From NCBI RefSeq assembly GCF_011064845.1, contig NZ_CP049015.1:558001-622000 (forward strand): a DNA stretch of 64,000 nucleotides, in the 5' to 3' direction. A program made the position numbers and the translations under genes. The first letter of the stretch is position 1. Every line of letters begins with the position of its first letter. Source of the DNA: Citrobacter freundii ATCC 8090 = MTCC 1658 = NBRC 12681 (GTDB taxonomy: Bacteria > Pseudomonadota > Gammaproteobacteria > Enterobacterales > Enterobacteriaceae). Shown here piece by piece: positions 32,236 to 41,302 of the stretch. Under the pieces are notes generated by a model. It saw only the letters and a list, made by a program, of their open reading frames with translations, did not search any database and was not told the origin of the DNA.

Positions 32236-33255
32236 TCAGAAGTCGGCTTTCAGCACCACGCGGTAGCGGGCCTTGCCGTCACGCACGTGCTGGATTGCTT
32301 CGTTAATTTGCGACATCGGGTACAGCTCGGTGGTAGGCGACACCTTGCTGCGCCCGGCAAACTTCATCAGCTTGCGCAGCTCGAATGGCGTCCCGGTCGC
32401 CGAACCGGAGATGCTGCGATCCCCGGCAATTAAGGTAAACGCCGGTACTGGCAGCGGCTTCAGCACTGCACCGACGGTATGGAAGTTACCGCCGTAGGCC
32501 AGCGCTTCAAAATAGGGCTGCCAGTCGAGATCGACGTTAACCGTGTTAATGATGAGATCGAACTGGCCCGCCAGTGCTTTTAGCGCATCTGGATCGCGGC
32601 TGTTGACCACCTTATCTGCCCCCATCGCCAGCACTTCCTGCTCTTTCGCCGGATTGGAGCTGAACGCGGTCACTTCGCAGCCCATCGCGTGTAACAGCTT
32701 AATGGCGATATGCCCCAGCCCGCCGATGCCGATCACCCCGACGCGGCTGGTGGCGGTGATATGGTGCATCAGCAGCGGTTTGAACACCGTGATGCCGCCG
32801 CACAGTAATGGGCCAGCTGCCGCCAGATCGATACTCTCCGGCAGCGGGATCACCCACTGCCAGTCGGCTCGTAGCTTCTCGGCAAAGCCGCCGCGATTGA
32901 GAATAGTGGGAACGGAGCCTTCCAGGCAGTTAATCTGATTACCGCTGATACAGGCGTCGCAGTGTCCGCAGCTGCGGGCCGTCCAGCCAATACCGACGCG
33001 CTGACCAACCTTCAGACCTTTATCCTGCGCCGCGCTGCCGAGCGCCGCCACGCGACCAATCACCTCATGCCCGGCAACCAGCGGATACTGAGAGAACCCC
33101 CATTCGTTGTCGATCATCGACAAATCGGAATGGCAGATACCGCAGTAATCGACCTGGACTTCGACATCTTCCGGCTTAAGCTCGCCCGCATCATATTCAT
33201 AGAGTTCGAGTTCGCTGCCCGCCGCTTTTGCAGCGTAGCTTTTTATCATCGACAT
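32236..33255 (-). CDS. ahr: NADPH-dependent aldehyde reductase Ahr
   Basis: Zinc-containing medium-chain alcohol dehydrogenase (E. coli YjgB/Ahr), 339 residues. The catalytic zinc ligands are in CGICHSDL near residue 38 and GHEVIG near 62. The structural zinc site shows four cysteines in [15 protein letters not shown] near residue 95-109. The Rossmann motif is [12 protein letters not shown] near residue 176. It reduces a wide range of aldehydes with NADPH. It is the last core gene before leuX, as in E. coli. Confidence 0.96.
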   Translation of the reverse strand: MSMIKSYAAKAAGSELELYEYDAGELKPEDVEVQVDYCGICHSDLSMIDNEWGFSQYPLVAGHEVIGRVAALGSAAQDKGLKVGQRVGIGWTARSCGHCDACISGNQINCLEGSVPTILNRGGFAEKLRADWQWVIPLPESIDLAAAGPLLCGGITVFKPLLMHHITATSRVGVIGIGGLGHIAIKLLHAMGCEVTAFSSNPAKEQEVLAMGADKVVNSRDPDALKALAGQFDLIINTVNVDLDWQPYFEALAYGGNFHTVGAVLKPLPVPAFTLIAGDRSISGSATGTPFELRKLMKFAGRSKVSPTTELYPMSQINEAIQHVRDGKARYRVVLKADF

Positions 33256-33420
33256 CGTGTTTCCCTCAGTGTGGTGTTGAACTGGAAGTGTAGAGCATGG
33301 GGAAACGGGTCGCTTCGCAGAAGGGGGGATTAAGAAGCGGGTAAACTGTGATGATGGTTACAGGTAAGAAAGGTAATGCTGAAATTTTCAACACTTAGCG
33401 AGCCAGACACACGCTGGCGC

Positions 33421-33448
33421 TTGCATGGTGGCGCACGACAGGTATAAT
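33421..33448 (+). promoter_or_regulatory. leuX promoter
   Basis: TTGCAT (33421-33426), 16 bases, then a perfect TATAAT (33443-33448), placed 27 bases upstream of the mature tRNA. Confidence 0.75.
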
Positions 33449-33475
33449 CCACAACGTTTTCCGCATCCCTTCCGT

Positions 33476-33560
33476 GCCGGAGTGGCGAAATCGGTAGACG
33501 CAGTTGATTCAAAATCAACCGTAGAAATACGTGCCGGTTCGAGTCCGGCCTTCGGCACCA
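33476..33560 (+). tRNA. leuX: tRNA-Leu(CAA)
   Basis: 85-base tRNA with encoded CCA. The acceptor arm pairs GCCGGAG with CTTCGGC (one G-U pair). The anticodon stem GTTGA/TCAAC encloses loop TTCAAAA with anticodon CAA. A long variable arm typical of Leu tRNAs and the T-arm CCGGTTCGAGTCCGG follow. It differs from E. coli leuX at one acceptor base as I recall. Its 3' end is the integration site of the island that follows. Confidence 0.97.
33537..33554 (+). repeat. attL of the leuX island (3' end of the tRNA)
   Basis: GTTCGAGTCCGGCCTTCG in the T-arm and acceptor of leuX recurs exactly at 57347-57364 and with one mismatch at 52009-52026. This is the direct repeat expected from tyrosine-recombinase integration into the tRNA 3' end. 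Confidence 0.92.
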
Positions 33561-33749
33561 TACAAAGCTTTTTTCAAGTCTACTAACATCTGCTTTAGTC
33601 CATAAAAACAGTAAGTTAAGCAGAATTTTGGCTTTTCTTAGTCTGTCCACGTCTACTTACTTCTATCCACATATACCAACGAATGATGGTATAACTGGTG
33701 GTATCTTCGGTTCGATTGATTTTGATACCAACAGCGGAGGTATCAACTG

Positions 33750-35000
33750 ATGGCACTCACTGATATCAAAGTTAGGACTACCAAGCCCTCCGACAAACCT
33801 TTCAAACTCACAGATGGGCAGGGTATGCACCTGCTGATCAACCCCAATGGTTCAAAATACTGGCGACTCCAATACCGTTTCGATGGCAAACAGAAAGTTT
33901 TAGCATTGGGTGTTTATCCAATGGTCTCTCTTAGTGAAGCTCGCAGGAAACGAGATGAGGCCAAAAAGTTGGTATCTGATGGTATCGACCCTTCCGAGAA
34001 GAAAAAAACAGACAAGATTGAGCAAAGCGAAGCCCTGACATTCGAAGCTGTTGCAAGGGACTGGCATACTGCCTGTAAAAGGAAATGGTCAGATTCCCAT
34101 AGTGAGAGGGTTTTGAAGAGCCTTGAAGATAACCTTTTCTCTTCCATAGGAAAGAGAAAAATAGCCGAGCTTAAAACCAAGGATCTACTCGTTCCGATCA
34201 AGGTTGTTGAAGCTTCTGGACGGTTAGAAGTAGCAGCCCGTCTACAACAACGAACCACAGCAATTTTGCGATATGCCGTCCAGAATGGCTTAATTGACTA
34301 TAATCCGGCCCAAGAAATGTCTGGGGCTATTGCTGTAGCAAAAAGAACCCACCGACCGGCATTACCGTTTGACCGCTTCTCTGAACTCCTGGAGCGAATT
34401 GAAATATTCAAAGGTAGAAAGCTCACGAAGTTAGCCGTAAAGCTTACATTGCTCATTTTCATTCGTTCGAGTGAACTCAGGTTTGCTCGTTGGTCAGAGA
34501 TAGATTTCGACAATGCCATGTGGACTATTCCTGCAGAGCGAGAGCCATTACCCGGAGTGAAACATTCGCATCGTGGTTCGAAAATGCGAACTCCACACCT
34601 TGTTCCTTTGAGTCGTCAGGCATTGGCTGTGTTGACTGAAATTAAAGAGATCAGCGGTGACCATGAACTCGTGTTCATTGGCGACCATGATTTCAGAAAG
34701 CCCATGAGTGAAAATACGGTAAACAAGGCTTTAAGGTCTATGGGCTATGACACAACCGTGGAGGTCTGTGGACATGGATTCAGGGCTATGGCTTGTAGTG
34801 CCTTGATTGAATCCGGTTTGTGGTCGAAAGATGCTGTTGAACGGCAAATGAGCCATCAGGAGCGGAACTCAGTTCGTGCTGCCTACATACATAAAGCAGA
34901 GCACCTTGATGAGAGAAAGCTTATGTTGCAGTGGTGGGCCGATTACCTTGACCTCCTTAGAATACGACGAGTTTCACCATTTGATTTTAAAAGGATTTAA
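33750..35000 (+). CDS. P4-type tyrosine integrase of the leuX island
   Basis: 416-residue phage-integrase-family site-specific recombinase with the DUF4102 N-terminal arm-binding domain (residues 1-90, MALTDIKVRTTKPSDKPFKL), a core-binding domain and the catalytic domain. Catalytic residues are visible: Arg in IRSSELRFARW near residue 245, His-x-x-Arg in HGFRAMA near residue 343, and Tyr in VRAAYIHKAEHL near residue 382. It lies 190 bases downstream of leuX, the normal position for an island integrase, and appears intact. Four TGGTAT hexamers upstream may be its arm sites. A near-identical remnant lies at 55921-56270. Confidence 0.95.
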   Translation: MALTDIKVRTTKPSDKPFKLTDGQGMHLLINPNGSKYWRLQYRFDGKQKVLALGVYPMVSLSEARRKRDEAKKLVSDGIDPSEKKKTDKIEQSEALTFEAVARDWHTACKRKWSDSHSERVLKSLEDNLFSSIGKRKIAELKTKDLLVPIKVVEASGRLEVAARLQQRTTAILRYAVQNGLIDYNPAQEMSGAIAVAKRTHRPALPFDRFSELLERIEIFKGRKLTKLAVKLTLLIFIRSSELRFARWSEIDFDNAMWTIPAEREPLPGVKHSHRGSKMRTPHLVPLSRQALAVLTEIKEISGDHELVFIGDHDFRKPMSENTVNKALRSMGYDTTVEVCGHGFRAMACSALIESGLWSKDAVERQMSHQERNSVRAAYIHKAEHLDERKLMLQWWADYLDLLRIRRVSPFDFKRI

Positions 35001-35026
35001 CTATGAATAAGTAGTTAAGTAATCGC

Positions 35027-35054
35027 TCTCCCTTATCAACCTTGTTAAGGGAGA
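35027..35054 (+). terminator. Hairpin after the integrase gene
   Basis: TCTCCCTTA and TAAGGGAGA form a 9-bp stem with a 10-base loop, followed by ATTAATTC. The U-run is weak. Confidence 0.5.
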
Positions 35055-35111
35055 ATTAATTCAAATATGCAGTGTTAACTCATTCAAGCTTTGAATACAG
35101 TGGAGGGATTA

Positions 35112-35921
35112 ATGAAAGTAGTAAGCCCTTATGAAGAATTAAAAAGCTGGTTTAGTCTCGAAAACTATGAGCAGTTAAAATCACTTACAATCAAAGAACT
35201 GCATACTGAGCTTGCCTTTAGAGAAGCGATTTTCGACAGTGTAAATTTTGGATGGGAAGATGATAATCAAAATTTAAGGTCTGTCCTTGAAGGTAATCCT
35301 ATTTTAAGCAGACAAGATAATAATCATGGTCGTTTTGGCAAGGCCCAAAGACATGTTGCGCAGGTTAGCTTTGGTGATATAAAAAAATTAGAGAACAAGT
35401 TAATAATGTTTAGCATGGATTTTTTTGAAGAAAATGGCGATTTCAAAAAAGAGTTGAAAAAGAAACCAATAACAAAAACTATGAGAGACTTTTTTCTTAA
35501 CCAAAATAGCAGCAAGATGTATGTTTCATTCGATTTAGGAATGTCCAGCGATGAAGAAATTATAACAGCCTTACAAACGATGCTACCCGTTCTCAGGAAA
35601 GAATATGAAATTGAGCCAGTAAAAACAGAAAAAATTGGACTGGCAAAAATAAGAAAACTTGTCGATTACAATATTATCCCAATGATGGATCTATTGATTT
35701 GGGCAAAATTTAAAAAAGTAAAAATCTCAAATATGGTGTTGTCTCGTGTCTTGTATCCCGACTTTACAAATGAGATCAGAGGAGAAGATCACATTAAAGA
35801 TACAGACAGGCCTGTTGCAGAGAAGTCATTGAATGGAGAAACAACCCGTAGTCTGGAATACTTTATCAGCAAAAACAGCCACCTCCTTAACATACCGATT
35901 TCTGAACTCGGTTCTTTCTAG
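35112..35921 (+). CDS. Island hypothetical protein, probable DUF6387 family
   Basis: 269-residue hydrophilic, lysine-rich protein with no signal peptide or membrane helix. I chose ATG 35112 because GGAGGG (35102-35107) lies 4 bases upstream; a TTG-initiated extension is possible. Its N-terminus (residues 1-40, YEELKSWFSLENYEQLKSL) resembles the DUF6387 proteins often found beside P4-type integrases, but I could not verify this. No catalytic motif is recognised. It is AT-rich like the rest of the island. Confidence 0.7.
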   Translation: MKVVSPYEELKSWFSLENYEQLKSLTIKELHTELAFREAIFDSVNFGWEDDNQNLRSVLEGNPILSRQDNNHGRFGKAQRHVAQVSFGDIKKLENKLIMFSMDFFEENGDFKKELKKKPITKTMRDFFLNQNSSKMYVSFDLGMSSDEEIITALQTMLPVLRKEYEIEPVKTEKIGLAKIRKLVDYNIIPMMDLLIWAKFKKVKISNMVLSRVLYPDFTNEIRGEDHIKDTDRPVAEKSLNGETTRSLEYFISKNSHLLNIPISELGSF

Positions 35922-36087
35922 TTGTAAATCAGCATGTTAATTGTCAAGGGGAGGGCATAAATATTTTTCTTCCCCGGAATTTCCTTTCATTCTTCCCTCA
36001 TCTAACTTTTCAGTTATCAGCATTCCCTTCATAGATACAAATCTGTGTGGCTAATATCTCCGTAACAGAAGCGGAGGAGACAGCCAA

Positions 36088-36294
36088 ATGAATACAATCA
36101 ATCAAAGCTTAATTCGTTTACCAGAAGTCTTGAAACGAACTGGTTTCGGCAAAGCCTGGGTCTATCGTCTGATCAAAGATGGTAAGTTTCCTGCCCCTGT
36201 CAAAATTGGAACTCGTGCAGTAGCTTTCGTCGAAAGTGAGATTGATGCCTGGATTCAGTCTGTTATCGAAACAAGTCGAAATAATGCTGCTTAA
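36088..36294 (+). CDS. AlpA-family transcriptional regulator
   Basis: 68-residue MerR-like winged helix-turn-helix protein: LIRLPEVLKRTGFGKAWVYR (residues 8-27), then KDGKFPAPVKIGTRAVAFVE and SEIDAWI. AlpA proteins of P4-like islands activate integrase or excision functions. GGAGGAGACAG precedes the ATG. It is the only DNA-binding regulator I recognise in the island, so it is a candidate for excision control. Confidence 0.92.
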   Translation: MNTINQSLIRLPEVLKRTGFGKAWVYRLIKDGKFPAPVKIGTRAVAFVESEIDAWIQSVIETSRNNAA

Positions 36295-36314
36295 TTGAAC
36301 TTAGGAGAGATTTT

Positions 36315-36629
36315 ATGGATATCGAAGAATTTGTGAGTGAAGAAAACCATATGTGTAATTTAGGCGAAGATCTTTTTTACAAGATCATCGAGTTTGGGGC
36401 AATCTATGATTTACCTGATAATGAATTTAACAGAAAGATTGTTTACTGGTTAAGCCAGTATTTAGTAGGGAATCTGAGAGAACCGTTAGATGCGATCTCT
36501 GAGCTTAATATGTTCAATCAGTTTTACGTTTATGAGACATGGTTCTCGCTAATTAAATGTCCTGTTGAGATGAAAAGTCTTTCAAAGCGAATAATCCAAT
36601 ACCACATTAGACTGAGAACTCTTTTGTAA
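36315..36629 (+). CDS. Small hypothetical protein
   Basis: 104 residues, mostly helical by composition, acidic N-terminus (MDIEEFVSEENHMCNLGEDL) and basic C-terminus. No motif recognised. It starts 20 bases after alpA with TTAGGAGAGA upstream, so the two are probably cotranscribed. Confidence 0.65.
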   Translation: MDIEEFVSEENHMCNLGEDLFYKIIEFGAIYDLPDNEFNRKIVYWLSQYLVGNLREPLDAISELNMFNQFYVYETWFSLIKCPVEMKSLSKRIIQYHIRLRTLL

Positions 36630-36661
36630 AAATGTAAAGTTTGACTCCATATTTCAACTTA

Positions 36662-36900
36662 AAACCTTACAAAATTACTTACATTATTTTGGATGCCGTT
36701 TATTAGCAAGGCAGTGAGATAGTTTCCCAAGTATTAGGTGTACATAATATATACTAGATCTACCAGATGATAATTTGACAAGAATAATCGTCTATCTCAC
36801 TGTTTTAATTTAAATAAATGAATCTAGCGATTCAAATAAATTTGTAAATCTACGAAATACTTATTATTAATATATTGGAATTATACTTTTTGTAAGGTTT
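36662..36900. repeat. Nested inverted repeats before the recombinase cluster
   Basis: Outer perfect 13-bp inverted repeat AAACCTTACAAAA (36662-36674) with TTTTGTAAGGTTT (36888-36900). Inner perfect 11-bp inverted repeat CAGTGAGATAG (36712-36722) with CTATCTCACTG (36792-36802). They lie in the 282-base non-coding gap directly upstream of the first tyrosine recombinase; the right outer arm touches its ribosome site AGGAGGA. Confidence 0.85.
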
Positions 36901-36911
36901 AGGAGGAAAAT

Positions 36912-38114
36912 ATGTGCAGTATTTGTGTAGATTCGTTTATGTTTGAAAATGGTGAGAGATATTGTCATGTTGTAAATAAAGAAAATGGTGAGCCATTGTA
37001 TTATCCAAACTTGTATATAACAACACAAGTAAGAAATCGGTCAGAGTCTATATCAACAATGAAAGTTATTGCCGGTAGCATTTCATTGTTATATCGATTC
37101 TTTATGAGGAAAGAGATCAATATTGATGAAAGAATTCAGAAAAGGATATTTCTGGCTCCTCATGAAATTGATGATTTGATTGAGTTTACTTCATTCAATT
37201 TTAAAAGTGGCGGATATAATAATTATTGTGTTTCGAATGTCAAAAAACCAACTAAGTATTTTCGGGTTACAACCATAGCTAACTATCTGGAATGGTTATG
37301 TAAAATACTTCTTTCTCATACAGGTCAGAAAGATACAATCAAAGAGATACTTGTTTTCACTAACAACATAAAAAGAAAGAAGCCAAGAAATAATGACAAA
37401 TATCTTATGGATATCGAAAAGAGCTTAGACAAAGCTCAACTGGATTCTTTGTTTAGCATTCTTTCGCCAGGAAGTAACTTGAATCCGTTTACGGAAACAG
37501 TACAAAAAAGAAATAACCTAATATTCCTGTTATTACATTGCTTTGGCATGAGAGCCGGTGAACTTTTGAATCTGCGAATTGGTGACATAGATTTTGCAGA
37601 TTCAACAATAGCAATAAGGAGGAGAGCAAATGATAAAACAGATCCACGAGTTTATCAGCCATTAGTGAAGACTTGTGAGAGGAAATTAATTGCTGATGCG
37701 AATCTTATATATGAAATTTCAGATTATGTCTTGAATGATCGTAGGAAAGTTAAAAATGCTACTAAGCATGACTTTCTGTTTATTACCTATAAGGAAGGGA
37801 AGACTCAAGGGCAACCTTTGTCATTTTCTTCATACCATAAGATAGTGAGTGTTGTTCGTCAATCATCCTCACTTCTGAGTGGGTTAACAGGCCACAAACT
37901 ACGACATACATGGAATTATGAGTTCTCAAAAGCAATAGACAAGAATCAGGACATATCCGATGAAAAAGAGCAACAAATCCGTTCTTATCTCATGGGATGG
38001 CGACCTGGTTCAGATACTTCAATAATTTATAATCGCAGACATATTTTTGAGTTATCAAAAAAAACTGCACTTGAACAACAAGAGCAACTATTCAAAGGAG
38101 GATTTGATGAATAA
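36912..38114 (+). CDS. Tyrosine recombinase 1 of the recombinase cluster
   Basis: 400-residue site-specific recombinase of the phage-integrase fold. Catalytic residues visible: Arg in CFGMRAGELLNLRIGDIDF near residue 217, His-x-x-Arg in TGHKLRHTW near residue 326, and Tyr in TSIIYNRRH near residue 376. The N-terminus carries CxxC-like cysteines (MCSICVDSF). AGGAGGA lies 4-5 bases upstream of the start. It overlaps the next recombinase gene by 8 bases, so the cluster is one translation-coupled operon. The arrangement resembles TnpA of Tn554 and the gamma-mobile-trio recombinases; I do not assign a one-to-one name. Confidence 0.88.
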   Translation: MCSICVDSFMFENGERYCHVVNKENGEPLYYPNLYITTQVRNRSESISTMKVIAGSISLLYRFFMRKEINIDERIQKRIFLAPHEIDDLIEFTSFNFKSGGYNNYCVSNVKKPTKYFRVTTIANYLEWLCKILLSHTGQKDTIKEILVFTNNIKRKKPRNNDKYLMDIEKSLDKAQLDSLFSILSPGSNLNPFTETVQKRNNLIFLLLHCFGMRAGELLNLRIGDIDFADSTIAIRRRANDKTDPRVYQPLVKTCERKLIADANLIYEISDYVLNDRRKVKNATKHDFLFITYKEGKTQGQPLSFSSYHKIVSVVRQSSSLLSGLTGHKLRHTWNYEFSKAIDKNQDISDEKEQQIRSYLMGWRPGSDTSIIYNRRHIFELSKKTALEQQEQLFKGGFDE

Positions 38115-39417
38115 TTTAATTAAATATAATCCTGATAAAATGTCTATTCATGAACATAAAATCGTCACTTCGATTGAGAGCCATGGAATTAATATTCGAG
38201 ACTTGATATGTGTTATGAACAAAAATTTGGTTTGTGGATTTGTGAATACATTACAGTATTATTTTTGTAGTAAAAGCCATTTATATGTAAAAACAATAAT
38301 TAAAAACATGAAGAATTTTATTAACAATGTTTCGCCTAATTATATTGATGATAAGGTAATGATTCAATATCGAAATATGCAATCAGAAAATAAACCATCA
38401 TATTTACGAAGTTTAGGGCCATTTTTAACTAAATGGTTTGAATTAGGATACCCCGGAATAGATGAAAGTGCTGTTGAAATAGCAAAGCATTTTGACCTAA
38501 AAATTAAAAAAGCTGGTCAACCTATATTACAAGATGATCCAACTGTGGGTCCACTGACTAAAGAGGAACACACTTCCTTGATCAAGGCTATGAGTCATGC
38601 ATATAACATAGGTGAACTGTCACTGTCAGATTATGCAATATCACTATTAATAAGTCTTACCGGTAGAAGACCACAGCAGTTAGTTATGTTGAAATATAAA
38701 GACATTCTTCAAAAGAACTTAGATAATGGTAAAGTAGAATATTTAATCTCAGTACCACGAATTAAACAACAGGGCAAACAACTACAATATCGAGAACTGC
38801 CAATAATCTCAGAGGTTGCATCAATTGTTCAACTTCAAGCTAATCATTCCGTGAGGCTTGTTGAGCAAATTCTTGGCAAAACCCTTGATGAACATACCAA
38901 AGGCAAGATTCCTGTTTTCTTGAACGAGGAAAAACTTCCTGATTTTGACATAACAGATCCATTTCTTCTGGAATCTAATAAATTATATGCAAAAACAACA
39001 ATTGCTGATGCAGCACTGAAAAGTATTGTTAATAATGGGAAAGTAATCTCAAACCGTACTGGTTCGCTATTAAATATTACTCCGCGTAGGCTTCGTTATA
39101 CAATAGCAACAATGCTGGCTAAGGATGGTCATAATGCTAATACTATAGCTGAATTGTTGGATCATTCTTCAACATCAAGTACTGGTATTTATATTAAGAA
39201 TCTTGCTGATAGTGTTGAAAGGATTGATTTCGCAGTTTCAGAACAGTTGTCATTTATTGCCGATATTTTTATGAATGGAATCACTTCGAAAGAGAACTAT
39301 CATATTAAGTTTTGTTCTTCAAGAAAATGCCTAAGTCAGAATTTAAATGAAAAATTCCCTTGTGAAGAATGTGCTTTCTTTATGCCAGTTGATATTGATG
39401 AGGTAAATGTACAATGA
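38107..39417 (+). CDS. Tyrosine recombinase 2 of the recombinase cluster
   Basis: 436 residues from ATG 38107, chosen because AAGGAGG (38095-38101) lies 5 bases upstream; the longer ORF start at 38047 would lie inside recombinase 1. The fold is phage-integrase-like: Arg in LTGRRPQQLVMLKYKDI near residue 197, and Tyr in STGIYIKNLAD near residue 367. The middle motif reads PRRLRYTIA near residue 336, with Arg where His-x-x-Arg usually has its His. Four C-terminal cysteines (CSSRKC ... CEEC, near residues 407-427) could bind metal. The stop overlaps the next start (ATGA). Confidence 0.82.
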   Translation: MNNLIKYNPDKMSIHEHKIVTSIESHGINIRDLICVMNKNLVCGFVNTLQYYFCSKSHLYVKTIIKNMKNFINNVSPNYIDDKVMIQYRNMQSENKPSYLRSLGPFLTKWFELGYPGIDESAVEIAKHFDLKIKKAGQPILQDDPTVGPLTKEEHTSLIKAMSHAYNIGELSLSDYAISLLISLTGRRPQQLVMLKYKDILQKNLDNGKVEYLISVPRIKQQGKQLQYRELPIISEVASIVQLQANHSVRLVEQILGKTLDEHTKGKIPVFLNEEKLPDFDITDPFLLESNKLYAKTTIADAALKSIVNNGKVISNRTGSLLNITPRRLRYTIATMLAKDGHNANTIAELLDHSSTSSTGIYIKNLADSVERIDFAVSEQLSFIADIFMNGITSKENYHIKFCSSRKCLSQNLNEKFPCEECAFFMPVDIDEVNVQ

Positions 39418-41288
39418 ACAATATTATTTTATTTAAATCTAAAAAACAATTTACGGCAGAAAACAATTATAATGAATTCATAAAATTTTGTCGTTATCAA
39501 CTATCTGGGCTAACCCAAGCTCAGGATTGGGAACAATATGTTTGGAAAGGGTATGTAACCTTTAGAAAGATAGGGATTGGCCATAAAGTATTTAACTCTA
39601 AAGATGTAATGCATGAAGATTTTCTCGATTTTGCAAAAGCATATATCAGATATCAGCACTCATTGAAACCCTTAAAAAATTATGGGGCTATAATGATGGC
39701 TTTAAGATGTCTCGAACAGGCTCTTTTGCAGGTTCTGAACAGTGGTCTCATTTATAATGTTACAGCCGTTGTTTTTGATGAGGCAATGCAAATCGGAAGT
39801 AAATATTTTGAAGGTAATGTTCTCGCTCAATGTGGGATACAGCTTGAAAAATTATCAAAATTTCTATGTGAACATAACCTTGTGAAATCAGGATACATAT
39901 CCTGGAAAAACCATGTGAAGCAGAAGGTCAAAAACAACTATCTTCCTGAGATTGAGGACTATCACAGAAACGATAAGTTACCAGATGAAGCTGCATTACT
40001 TGCTATTGCTGATATTTTTTCTAAAAATGATGAGCAACTGAGTCCAAGGGATAAGTTCACCAGTGCAGTATTTGCACTTTTGCTTTGTTGTCCGAGCAGA
40101 ATTTCTGAGATTTTAGCCTTACCTGCTGATTGTGAGATTACACAAAGAGATGAGAAGGGTATCGAAAGATATGGTCTGAGATTCTATTCGGTTAAGGGGT
40201 ATGGCCCTAATATCAAGTGGATTCCACAGGTTATGATACCAGTTGCAAAGAAAGCGATTAGAAGATTGCTTTCCTTATCACAAAATGCAAGGGCATTTGC
40301 TCAATGGTGCGAAAAATACCCTGATAAATTTTACCAGCATGAACTTTGCCCAAAAGTTGATGAAAAATCAAAGTTGACAGTTACACAGGTTTGTCATGCA
40401 CTTGGCTACCCTTTACATGATCACAAATCTTGCTTTCTAAAAATTAGAAAGACAAGTTTGGATGGTGGGAAAAGTTTCTTAAACTCCAATGATTATAACT
40501 ATTCATTGAGTGAGCTATGGGAAATGATTAGCTCTGGTTTTAGCAGAGACTTTCCTTGGTATGATGAAGAAAAATCTATAAAGTTTAGCAATGCATTATG
40601 TTTATTGAATCCTCGCCAATTTACTTTATCTAAAATGGTTGATTTCTATTCATTTCATAAACCAACTAAAGCATTCTTTTTTAATGATATACAAAATAAA
40701 AAATGTCATGAGTATGGATATAAAAATATTTTCTCCCGACACGGATATTATGATACTGAAGGTCAGCCACTGCTTATTCGCTCACACCAACCACGCCACC
40801 TTTTAAACACTATAGCCCATTATGGTGAAATGTCTGAACTGGATATTGCTAAATGGTCTGGTCGTGTCAATGTGAATCAGAACAGAGTTTATAACCATGT
40901 TTCGGAAGAAGATATGTTAGATAAAATCAAAGCTATTAAATTGAATAGGAGTAATTATTGTCAAAGGGACTCAATTATCACAAATGAATCGACAATTGAT
41001 TTTAATAACCTTAATCAAGGTGCAATACACTTAACTGAATTTGGTTACTGTGTACATAACTATTTAATTAAGCCTTGTGCAAAAATTAATCAGTTTGTTG
41101 AGTGTGATAATAAAATATTGGGCATTAATTCAGTAGATAGAATTAGACTGCAATCTGTCCGAGAGAAAGTAATGCAATTAAAGAGAATAACTCAGATCGC
41201 TTATGAAAATGGTGATTATGGTGCAGACAAATGGTTGCAACACCATGAAAAAAATTTGGAAAGAATTAATAAGCTTTTGAATAATTAA
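39414..41288 (+). CDS. Large tyrosine recombinase 3 (TnpB/GMT-type)
   Basis: 624-residue protein whose size and C-terminal domain match the large tyrosine recombinases such as Tn554 TnpB (about 630). Catalytic residues: Arg in CCPSRISEILALP near residue 228, His-x-x-Arg in RSHQPRHLLNTIA near residue 459, and Tyr in QNRVYNHVSEED near residue 498. The N-terminal 190 residues are a SAM-like core-binding region. The start overlaps the stop of recombinase 2 by 4 bases. Three such recombinases in overlapping genes probably act as one complex. Confidence 0.88.
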   Translation: MNNIILFKSKKQFTAENNYNEFIKFCRYQLSGLTQAQDWEQYVWKGYVTFRKIGIGHKVFNSKDVMHEDFLDFAKAYIRYQHSLKPLKNYGAIMMALRCLEQALLQVLNSGLIYNVTAVVFDEAMQIGSKYFEGNVLAQCGIQLEKLSKFLCEHNLVKSGYISWKNHVKQKVKNNYLPEIEDYHRNDKLPDEAALLAIADIFSKNDEQLSPRDKFTSAVFALLLCCPSRISEILALPADCEITQRDEKGIERYGLRFYSVKGYGPNIKWIPQVMIPVAKKAIRRLLSLSQNARAFAQWCEKYPDKFYQHELCPKVDEKSKLTVTQVCHALGYPLHDHKSCFLKIRKTSLDGGKSFLNSNDYNYSLSELWEMISSGFSRDFPWYDEEKSIKFSNALCLLNPRQFTLSKMVDFYSFHKPTKAFFFNDIQNKKCHEYGYKNIFSRHGYYDTEGQPLLIRSHQPRHLLNTIAHYGEMSELDIAKWSGRVNVNQNRVYNHVSEEDMLDKIKAIKLNRSNYCQRDSIITNESTIDFNNLNQGAIHLTEFGYCVHNYLIKPCAKINQFVECDNKILGINSVDRIRLQSVREKVMQLKRITQIAYENGDYGADKWLQHHEKNLERINKLLNN

Positions 41289-41302
41289 AACAGGAGATAC
41301 TT

